A stretch of DNA of 64,000 bases, from positions 1 through 64,000 of the forward strand of contig CAMEJJ010000010.1 in assembly GCA_945919795.1 (NCBI GenBank). Direction: 5' to 3'. Positions within the stretch are counted from its first letter, which is position 1. Every line of letters begins with the position of its first letter. Under the pieces are notes generated by a model. That model was not told the DNA's origin. It was given only the letters and a program-made list of their open reading frames with translations, and did no database searches. The stretch comes from an uncultured Lachnospiraceae bacterium. GTDB taxonomy: Bacteria > Bacillota > Clostridia > Lachnospirales > Lachnospiraceae. Both the position numbers and the translations under genes were made by a program. Below are positions 8,779 to 15,385 of this stretch, piece after piece.

Positions 8779-8790
8779 GAGGTGTGGCAG

Positions 8791-9588
8791 ATGAGTATTA
8801 GTGGAATTATCATTGCCGCCGTCTTAGTTGGTGGTGTTGGATTATTTATCGGTCTGTTTTTAGGAATAGCCGGTATGAAATTTCAGGTAGAGGTTGATGA
8901 AAAGGAAGAAGCCGTACTGGCTGCTTTACCCGGAAATAACTGTGGTGGATGTGGCTTCGCCGGTTGCTCCGGTCTGGCAAAAGCAATTGCAAAAGGTGAG
9001 GCAGAAGTCGGAACCTGTCCGGTAGGCGGTGAGCCTGTGGCAACCAAAATCGCAGAAATCATGGGCGTAGAAGCAACAGCAGGCGTTCGCATGGTGGCTT
9101 TTGTAAAATGTCAGGGTGACTGTGATAAAACAAAGACGGATTACGAATATACCGGTGTTAAGGATTGTGCCATGCTTTCCTTTGTACCAAACGGTGGTCC
9201 AAAGTCATGTAATCAAGGCTGTCTAGGATATGGTAATTGTGTAAAGGCATGTCCGTTTGATGCCATTCATGTAGTAAACGGAGTGGCAAAGGTTGATAAA
9301 GAAGCCTGTAAAGCATGTGGAAAATGTGTGGCAGCCTGTCCCAAGGGATTGATTGAATTAATTCCCTATGATGCGAAGTATGCAGTTGCATGTAGCAATA
9401 CCGAAAAAGGCGCAGTTGCCATGAAAGCCTGTGAAACGGCTTGTATCGGTTGTTCGCTTTGCGCAAAGAACTGCCCGAAAGAAGCTGTCAGCGTAGAAAA
9501 CTTCAAAGCTCATATTGACCAGGAGCAATGTGTCGGCTGCGGAATTTGTGCTACAAAATGTCCGAAAAAAGCAATTGTTAAGGTTTGA
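8791..9588 (+). CDS. rnfB: Rnf complex subunit RnfB (polyferredoxin)
   Basis: Ferredoxin-accepting subunit, 265 residues. An N-terminal transmembrane helix (about residues 5-28) is followed by a [4Fe-4S] domain with NNCGGCGFAGC and a later TCPVGG cysteine, then ferredoxin-type motifs CLGYGNCVKACP, CKACGKCVAACP, CIGCSLCAKNCP and CVGCGICATKCP. That gives about five clusters to carry electrons from soluble ferredoxin into the membrane part. ATG at 8791 is chosen over an in-frame GTG at 8782 because AGGAGG (8777-8782) is 8 bases upstream. Last gene of the operon, followed by a terminator. Confidence 0.95.
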   Translation: MSISGIIIAAVLVGGVGLFIGLFLGIAGMKFQVEVDEKEEAVLAALPGNNCGGCGFAGCSGLAKAIAKGEAEVGTCPVGGEPVATKIAEIMGVEATAGVRMVAFVKCQGDCDKTKTDYEYTGVKDCAMLSFVPNGGPKSCNQGCLGYGNCVKACPFDAIHVVNGVAKVDKEACKACGKCVAACPKGLIELIPYDAKYAVACSNTEKGAVAMKACETACIGCSLCAKNCPKEAVSVENFKAHIDQEQCVGCGICATKCPKKAIVKV

Positions 9589-9602
9589 TTTGAAAGTATA
9601 AA

Positions 9603-9658
9603 AATTGCCGATGGCATTCAGGTTATTATGGATAACTGATTGTTAATCGGCTTTTTTT
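9603..9658 (+). terminator. Probable terminator of the rnf operon
   Basis: GCCGAT (9607-9612) pairs with ATCGGC (9646-9651), and the right arm is followed by seven T residues. The loop is long (33 bases) and partly self-complementary, so the hairpin is less compact than a classic terminator. Confidence 0.65.
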
Positions 9659-9764
9659 CTGAAAAGTGCGGATCGTTATGGAAAATATGATATTTTCGAT
9701 TAGCGGAATCTTTTTTTGGAAAGAATAATAATAGTTAATGTGCAAAGAAAGGCAGGATATTTTT

Positions 9765-11144
9765 ATGAAAACAGAAAGTGTATGGACAAAATATTCCGAG
9801 AAGCAATTAAAAGAGTTGGAAAAGCTGAGTGCGGATTATCGCACATTTTTGGATGAAGGAAAGACGGAGCGCGAATGCGTCAGCTATATTGTCAATCGGA
9901 TTGAGAATGAAGGCTATGTAGAACTGGCTAAATTACTGAAATCCGGCAAAAAGATTAAAGCCGGTGCAAAGGTATATGCAGTTAATATGGATAAATCGGT
10001 AGTCATGTATCATATCGGTAAAAAACCTTTGGAAGAAGGCATGAATATCCTTGGCGCGCATATTGATTCACCCCGTATGGATGTAAAACAAAATCCCTTG
10101 TATGAAGACGGCGATTTTGCTTATTTGGATACACACTATTACGGTGGAATTAAAAAGTATCAGTGGGTAGCAATTCCGTTAGCACTCCATGGAGTGATTG
10201 TAAAAAAAGACGGTACTACGGTTATCGTCAATGTCGGAGAAGAAGAGGATGATCCGGTATTCTTTATTTCCGATCTGTTGATTCATCTGGCATCAGAGCA
10301 GATGGAAAAGAAGGCCAATAAAGTCATTGAAGGTGAGGCCTTGGATGTCATAGTTGGAAATAAGCCATTAAAAGGTGCTGAAAAAGATAAGTTTACTGCC
10401 GGTATTCTGGAAATTTTAAAAGAGCAATACGGGGTAGAGGAAGCTGATTTTATTTCTGCAGAGATTGAAGTCGTTCCTGCCGGAAAAGCAAGAGAAGCCG
10501 GATTTGACCGCAGTATGACATTAGCGTATGGACAGGATGACAGAGTATGTGCATTTACTTCATTAGATGCCATGTTAAGTATCAAGGCACCGGAACGTAC
10601 CGCATGTTGTCTGCTCGTGGATAAGGAGGAAATCGGAAGTGTGGGGGCTACCGGAATGCAGTCCAAATTCTTTGAGAATATGACGGCAGAAGTTATGAAT
10701 CTGATGGGTGATTTTAATGAACTCTCACTTCGCAGATGTCTGGCAAATTGCCGTATGCTTTCATCAGATGTAAGCTCAGCATTTGATCCGACATATGCAT
10801 CAAGTTTTGATAAAAAGAACGTGGCATATTTAGGACACGGTATGGTATTCAATAAATTTACCGGTTCGAGAGGAAAATCAGGTTCCAATGATGCCAATGC
10901 TGAATATCTGGCATTTATTCGTCAGGTTATGGATGATGCGGATGTATCTTATCAGACTGCAGAACTTGGTAAAGTTGATTTGGGCGGTGGCGGAACAATT
11001 GCCTATATCCTGTCATTATACGGTATGGATGTCATTGATTGCGGTGTTGCGGTATTAAATATGCATGCACCATTTGAAGCAACTTCCAAAGCCGATTTAT
11101 ATGAAACCAAGAGAGGATATGTGGCATTTTTGGAAGCAAAATAG
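9765..11144 (+). CDS. M18 family aminopeptidase
   Basis: Zinc aminopeptidase of family M18 (aspartyl aminopeptidase type), 459 residues, cytoplasmic; it trims acidic or neutral N-terminal residues during peptide turnover. Metal-ligand segments are visible: GAHIDSPRMD (His and Asp), VDKEEIGSVGATG (catalytic Glu-Glu) and the C-terminal LNMHAPFEATSKAD (His). The ATG at 9765 is preferred over an upstream in-frame ATG at 9738 because GGCAGGA lies 7 bases before it. It appears to be transcribed on its own, after the rnf terminator. Confidence 0.93.
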   Translation: MKTESVWTKYSEKQLKELEKLSADYRTFLDEGKTERECVSYIVNRIENEGYVELAKLLKSGKKIKAGAKVYAVNMDKSVVMYHIGKKPLEEGMNILGAHIDSPRMDVKQNPLYEDGDFAYLDTHYYGGIKKYQWVAIPLALHGVIVKKDGTTVIVNVGEEEDDPVFFISDLLIHLASEQMEKKANKVIEGEALDVIVGNKPLKGAEKDKFTAGILEILKEQYGVEEADFISAEIEVVPAGKAREAGFDRSMTLAYGQDDRVCAFTSLDAMLSIKAPERTACCLLVDKEEIGSVGATGMQSKFFENMTAEVMNLMGDFNELSLRRCLANCRMLSSDVSSAFDPTYASSFDKKNVAYLGHGMVFNKFTGSRGKSGSNDANAEYLAFIRQVMDDADVSYQTAELGKVDLGGGGTIAYILSLYGMDVIDCGVAVLNMHAPFEATSKADLYETKRGYVAFLEAK

Positions 11145-11235
11145 TGAAACGTAATAATGAAGTGCAATAATAAAGAGAAATAATAAAGAAAAATAAAGAA
11201 TAATAAATAGCAGTAATGAGTAAAGGATAAAGCAT

Positions 11236-12438
11236 ATGTCAATTGTGACACTAAAAAAAGGTGAAGGCCGTCTGTTAAAAAAGGGCGGATGCTGGGTTTT
11301 TGATAATGAGATAGATTCGATTGTGGGAACGTTTCACAATGGAGATATAGTAGAAGTTCATGATTTTGATGGATATCCCATGGGAAGAGGCTTCATTAAT
11401 CAAAATTCCAAAATCCGTGTACGCATGATGTCTCGTAATAAAGATCAGGAAATTAACCATGATTTTATATCTATGCGAGTAAAGAATGCATGGGAATATC
11501 GTAAAACGGTTATGCCGGATGATTTGGGATGCTGTCGCGTGATATTCGGTGAAGCAGACTGGTTACCCGGATTGATTGTTGATAAATATGAAGATGTGTT
11601 GGTCGTGCAATGTCTGGCACTTGGTATGGAGCAGTTTAAAGAAGAAATTGTTTCTATTTTGAAGGAGTTATTAATAGCAGACGGATTTAAAGTTCGTGGT
11701 GTATTTGAACGAAGCGATGCCAAGGAAAGAAAAAAAGAGGGATTGCCACTTCATAAAGGCTTTATCGGAGATGAGTTTGAACCACGTGTTGAAATCGTGG
11801 AAAATGGTGTTCGCTATCTGGTTGATGTAGAAAACGGTCAAAAGACAGGTTTTTTCCTGGACCAGAAATATAACAGAAAAGCAATGCATCATATCTGCAA
11901 AGATAAGGATGTATTGGATTGCTTTACCCATATGGGAACTTTTGCACTAAATGCCGGAATTGCCGGTGCAAAGTCCGTGGAAGGATTGGATATTTCGGAT
12001 TTTGCCATCGAGCAGGCAAGGGAAAATGCAAAACGTAATGGACTTGATGAAGTTGTTAAATTTAGAACAGCCGATGTGTTAGATGAACTTCCGAAGCTTG
12101 TAAAAGCAGGAAAGAAGTATGATGTTGTAATCTTAGATCCTCCGGCATTTACAAAAGCAAAAGAAGCGACAAAGAATGCCATCAAAGGCTATCGGGAAAT
12201 CAATATGCAGGGCTTAAAGCTTGTAAAAGATGGAGGATATTTGGCAAGCTGTTCCTGCTCGCATTTCATGACACAGGAATTGTTGGAAAAGACCATTAAA
12301 GAGGCTGCAAAAGCTACGCATAAGCGCCTGAGACAGGTCGAGTTTCGGACCCAGGCACCGGACCATCCGATACTGTGGGCTGCTGATGAGAGTTATTATT
12401 TGAAGTTTTTTATCTTTCAGGTAAGTGAAGAGAAATAA
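11236..12438 (+). CDS. Class I rRNA (cytosine-C5-)-methyltransferase, RlmI-like
   Basis: 400-residue SAM-dependent RNA methyltransferase. An N-terminal PUA domain (about residues 1-75, KKGEGRLLKKGGCWVFDNEI) precedes a central EEHEE-like domain and a Rossmann domain: KTGFFLDQKYNR, then DCFTHMGTFALNAGIAGA (SAM loop) and VVILDPPAFTKAK. The catalytic cysteine is probably in SCSCSHFM. The RlmI family methylates C1962 of 23S rRNA in E. coli; the target here is inferred. The ribosome site is weak (AAAGGATAA). The 91 bases upstream are an A-rich run of AATAATAAAG-like words with no clear hairpin. A tandem repeat array follows the gene. Confidence 0.88.
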   Translation: MSIVTLKKGEGRLLKKGGCWVFDNEIDSIVGTFHNGDIVEVHDFDGYPMGRGFINQNSKIRVRMMSRNKDQEINHDFISMRVKNAWEYRKTVMPDDLGCCRVIFGEADWLPGLIVDKYEDVLVVQCLALGMEQFKEEIVSILKELLIADGFKVRGVFERSDAKERKKEGLPLHKGFIGDEFEPRVEIVENGVRYLVDVENGQKTGFFLDQKYNRKAMHHICKDKDVLDCFTHMGTFALNAGIAGAKSVEGLDISDFAIEQARENAKRNGLDEVVKFRTADVLDELPKLVKAGKKYDVVILDPPAFTKAKEATKNAIKGYREINMQGLKLVKDGGYLASCSCSHFMTQELLEKTIKEAAKATHKRLRQVEFRTQAPDHPILWAADESYYLKFFIFQVSEEK

Positions 12439-12468
12439 TTGATTTGAAGCGAACATCTTGTTGGCACA

Positions 12469-12802
12469 GGCATACTTAAATAGTGAAAAGCAGAAAAAGG
12501 TATGCCCTGAAAGAGATTTTAGCAAGATATTTTGATTAAAAAGGCATACTTAAATAGTGAAAAGCAGGAAAAGGTATGCCCTGAAAGAGATTTTAGCAAG
12601 ATATTTTGATTAAAAAGGCATACTTAAATAGTGAAAAGCAGGAAAAGGTATGCCTTGAAAGAGATTTTAGCAAGATATTTTGATTAAAAAGGCATACTCA
12701 AATGGCGAAAAGCAGAAAATAGTATGCCCTGAAAGAGATTTTAGCGAGATATTTTGATTAAAAAGGCATACTCAAATGATGAAAAGCAGAAAAAGGTATG
12801 CC
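12469..12802 (+). repeat. 74-bp tandem repeat array, about 4.5 copies
   Basis: Units start at 12469, 12543, 12617, 12691 and 12765, exactly 74 bp apart; the last is cut after its first 38 bases. Each unit contains GGCATAC and GTATGCC arms about 24 bases apart, so each can form a hairpin. Units 1-3 are nearly identical; units 4 and 5 share a T-to-C change after GGCATAC and differ in the next few bases. The array fills the gap between the RlmI-like gene and the YjbR-MGMT gene, and its last hairpin arm ends 4 bases before the latter's ribosome site. 74 is not a multiple of three and the array is not a continuous ORF. The units lack unique spacers, so this is not CRISPR. Confidence 0.95.
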
Positions 12803-12818
12803 AGATAGGGAGAAACAA

Positions 12819-13466
12819 ATGCAAACAAGAGAGGAAGCCTTAACATACGGATTATCATTTCAAGATACATATAAAGAAGCACCTTTTCATGATCCAAACT
12901 GGCAACTTGTGCGTGTAAAAGGAAGTAAGAAAGCCTTTCTTTGGACTTATGAAAGAGATGGTTATATCAATCTGAACGTGAAGGTAAATCCGGAGTGGAG
13001 AGATTTTTACAGGCAGATCTACGATGCAGTTATCCCGGGCTGGCATCAAAATAAGGAGCATTGGAATACCATTATTCTGGATGGAAGTATTCCGGATGAT
13101 GATATTAAGCGCATGATTGCAGAAAGCTATGATATCGTAACAGATAGTCCTACTAAGAGAATTTACGAAGCGGTTAAGAAAATACCCAGAGGAAAGGTTG
13201 CTACATATGCACAGGTTGCCGAATTAGCAGGAAACGCAAAGATGTGCCGGGCGGTTGGAAATGCGCTGCATAAAAATCCGGATCCGGATGGGATTCCATG
13301 TTATCGTGTGGTAAATGCAAAAGGAGAACTTGCAGGAAAATTCGCTTTTGGTGGAGAAGACGTTCAAAAAAAGCTTTTGGAAAACGATGGAATAGAGGTA
13401 TGCGATTACTGTGTTGATCTAGAAAAATATACCATAAAAATTGTTGATGGAAGAATTGCAGAGTAG
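12819..13466 (+). CDS. YjbR/MmcQ domain fused to an MGMT-type alkyltransferase domain
   Basis: 215-residue two-domain protein. Residues 1 to about 107 resemble the YjbR/MmcQ fold (PEWRDFYRQIYDAVIPGWHQ, KEHWNTIILDGSIPDDDI, SYDIV). Residues 112-195 are the C-terminal domain of O6-alkylguanine-DNA alkyltransferase: PRGKVATYAQVAELAG, CRAVGNALHKNP, the active-site region, and FGGEDVQKKLLENDGI. The acceptor cysteine is present (C161), but the usual PCHRV motif reads PCYRV, so the His next to it is Tyr162. It may repair alkylated guanine, or only bind it as ATL proteins do. An in-frame ATG at 12798 lies in the repeat array; 12819 is preferred because AGGGAG precedes it. Confidence 0.82.
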   Translation: MQTREEALTYGLSFQDTYKEAPFHDPNWQLVRVKGSKKAFLWTYERDGYINLNVKVNPEWRDFYRQIYDAVIPGWHQNKEHWNTIILDGSIPDDDIKRMIAESYDIVTDSPTKRIYEAVKKIPRGKVATYAQVAELAGNAKMCRAVGNALHKNPDPDGIPCYRVVNAKGELAGKFAFGGEDVQKKLLENDGIEVCDYCVDLEKYTIKIVDGRIAE

Positions 13467-13537
13467 GAAATAAAATATTTGTCAAAGAATACAAATTTAT
13501 TCATTATTTGATATTTTGATGCGTATTAAGAATTGAA

Positions 13538-13636
13538 ATAGGGAACTTTTTGTGGAATAAATTCTAAAAAAGTTCCCTATAAATTATTGACAATTAGGGA
13601 ACTTTTAGATTAAAATGCGGTTATAAAGTTCCCTAA
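13538..13636 (+). promoter_or_regulatory. Double palindrome, likely operator for the Fic-type gene
   Basis: Two inverted repeats share the half-site AGGGAACTTT. The first has perfect 14-bp arms at 13538-13551 and 13567-13580. The second has 12-bp arms at 13594-13605 and 13625-13636. The left arm of the second lies between the -35 and -10 boxes of the promoter below; the right arm lies just downstream of the start point. Such placement is typical of a repressor-binding site, possibly one giving autoregulation. No separate repressor gene is adjacent. Confidence 0.75.
13587..13616 (+). promoter_or_regulatory. Sigma-A type promoter for the Fic-type gene
   Basis: TTGACA at 13587-13592 and TAAAAT at 13611-13616 with an 18-base spacer. 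It overlaps the second palindrome described above. Confidence 0.75.
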
Positions 13637-13655
13637 AAGGAGTTAATATATAATT

Positions 13656-14591
13656 ATGAATGATTTTTTGAAAATTCAAAGGTTATTGCAAGAAAAAGCG
13701 GATTGCCAGGCAAGAATTAATTTGATTCCGTATGATGGTAATCCGGAGATAAAAGAAAATGCAAGTGGAAAATATTTATATATAAGAAAACGTGTTGGTG
13801 GCCGATTAACTTCAAAATATGTAGATGTTTATTCTGAAGATCTTTATCAACTTTTGTTGCGTAATGCCAAAGAATTAAAGGAATTAAGAAAAAACATACG
13901 AATAATTGAAAAGGAATTGGCAGAACTTGGATATGAAGCTGACCATTTGAGTAAAAGAGTTATTCAAAACCTGGATTTTGCCAGAGCAAATATGAAAGCT
14001 AATATCTATGATCAGGCAGTCTTAGAAGGTGTTGCGACTTCATTTCCACAGACGGAAGACATTATTGATAATGGAACTGTAAATGGCATGACTGCTAATG
14101 ATATTCAAAAGATATTAAACTTAAAGCATGCGTGGGAATTTATCCTGGATTCTGATGTTATTCAGGCAGAGTCAGATTATTATTTATTGTGCCATATTGC
14201 AAAATTGATTAACGAAGGATTTTTTATAGATGGGGGTAGAATTAGAGGAGTACCGGTTACAATCGGAGGAAGTTCGTATAAACCGCCCATACCGATTGAA
14301 TCGATAGTAAAAGAGAAAATCAATGAGATTCTTTCATCCGGGAAAGAAGTAATTGATACTGCTATAGAACTTTGTATGTATAGCATGAAAACGCAAATTT
14401 TTATTGATGGTAATAAAAGGGCATCAGTAATATTTGCAAATCATTATCTTATTGCACATGGACAAGGTTTTCTGGTTATTCCAGAAGAGTATGTTTCAGA
14501 ATTTAAGAAGAGATTAGTAGCTTTCTATGAAGGTGAAAATATTGAGGTAATAAGTGGATTCTTAAAAGAAAAATGTTGGAAAAACTTCTGA
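13656..14591 (+). CDS. Fic family protein with an altered catalytic motif
   Basis: 311-residue protein. Residues 1-110 are a charged helical N-terminal region; the Fic-type part follows, with an EG segment like the inhibitory helix motif of Fic proteins (AVLEGVATSFPQTEDII, residues 121-137), the flap region GVPVTIGGSSYKPPIP (198-213), and the core QIFIDGNKRAS (247-257). Fic enzymes transfer AMP or related groups from nucleotides to proteins and use His in HxFx(D/E)GN(G/K)R; here that position is Gln247, while Asp251, Asn253 and Arg255 are kept. It may be inactive, use different chemistry, or act as a regulator. The ribosome site AAAAGGAG is 13 bases upstream, a long spacing. The operator-like promoter suggests tight control. 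A cysteine-protease-like gene follows 30 bases later. Confidence 0.8.
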   Translation: MNDFLKIQRLLQEKADCQARINLIPYDGNPEIKENASGKYLYIRKRVGGRLTSKYVDVYSEDLYQLLLRNAKELKELRKNIRIIEKELAELGYEADHLSKRVIQNLDFARANMKANIYDQAVLEGVATSFPQTEDIIDNGTVNGMTANDIQKILNLKHAWEFILDSDVIQAESDYYLLCHIAKLINEGFFIDGGRIRGVPVTIGGSSYKPPIPIESIVKEKINEILSSGKEVIDTAIELCMYSMKTQIFIDGNKRASVIFANHYLIAHGQGFLVIPEEYVSEFKKRLVAFYEGENIEVISGFLKEKCWKNF

Positions 14592-14621
14592 TAAAGAACA
14601 CCCAATGATATAGATACTAAA

Positions 14622-15350
14622 ATGAAAAAAGAAGCAAGAAATAAAATTAAGAAGAATAATAGGATGAATAGAATTACGCAAATAGTCTGCGCATGGATTC
14701 CAAATCAGATTGATAATCATGTTGTTGTATCAGTATTGGAACTAATGCGTAAAGCACAAAGAGTCTTAAATAAAGATTTTTCTGTGAACTTAAAATACAA
14801 CGAAGAAAATTTCAAACGGCATATAGAAACCATTCAAAAGAATCATGGCTATATCGAAGATCAAAATCACTATGAGGATATGAAATATGGAAAGGTGACC
14901 ATGAAGTATGCCGGATGTGAGATATTTGCTACCTATAATGCTGTTTTCAGTCTGACTAGAAAGCATGAGATGAGCCTTGCCCAGATGATTTTTGATTACG
15001 AAAAAGATGGTGTGGTTTTGTCCGGCAAATTTGGAACTGCACCAAAAGCTATTTCAGATTATCTGACAAGGCTAGGTTTTATCACATATTTTTCTACCGA
15101 TGAAGAAGAATTTGATAAAATCGGCAGAGAATATGATTCGTTGATTTTGACAATGTATAATGACAGAAACGATATCCGCAAGGAAGTGCACACAATCAAT
15201 ATCAGTAAAGATTGTGAGATGTATATTGCGCATAATGTGTATTGTAACGGAAAAGTCGTTGGCCCCTGTGCCTGCGTCAGTGAGGTTATAAAAAATATCA
15301 ATGGCGAAAAGGCAAAGGGAATTTCATTAATTGGTATCAAAAAAAGGTGA
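14622..15350 (+). CDS. Putative C39/papain-like cysteine peptidase fold protein
   Basis: 242-residue protein without a confident family name. The core pattern resembles C39-type papain-fold proteins: a helix beginning YAGCEIFATYNAVFSL with Cys99, then FGTAPKAISDYL, and a later His190 in KEVHTINIS with Asn205 further on, a plausible Cys-His-Asn set. No signal peptide or transmembrane helix is evident. There is no good ribosome site at the ATG at 14622; an in-frame ATG at 14664 follows an AGG and is an alternative. It lies 30 bases after the Fic-type gene and is probably co-transcribed with it. Its function could be proteolysis, peptide processing or a non-catalytic role. Confidence 0.5.
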   Translation: MKKEARNKIKKNNRMNRITQIVCAWIPNQIDNHVVVSVLELMRKAQRVLNKDFSVNLKYNEENFKRHIETIQKNHGYIEDQNHYEDMKYGKVTMKYAGCEIFATYNAVFSLTRKHEMSLAQMIFDYEKDGVVLSGKFGTAPKAISDYLTRLGFITYFSTDEEEFDKIGREYDSLILTMYNDRNDIRKEVHTINISKDCEMYIAHNVYCNGKVVGPCACVSEVIKNINGEKAKGISLIGIKKR

Positions 15351-15385
15351 TATCAAAATGGAAGTGCATCAAAAACGAAGCGTAA

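Noticed and set aside
10283-10897. Minus-strand ORF of 204 codons inside the M18 aminopeptidase gene
   Set aside because: Antisense shadow of a well-conserved coding region, with no recognisable domain and no ribosome site.
12469-12802. Possible CRISPR array
   Set aside because: The whole 74-bp unit is repeated with no unique spacers, and no cas genes are nearby.
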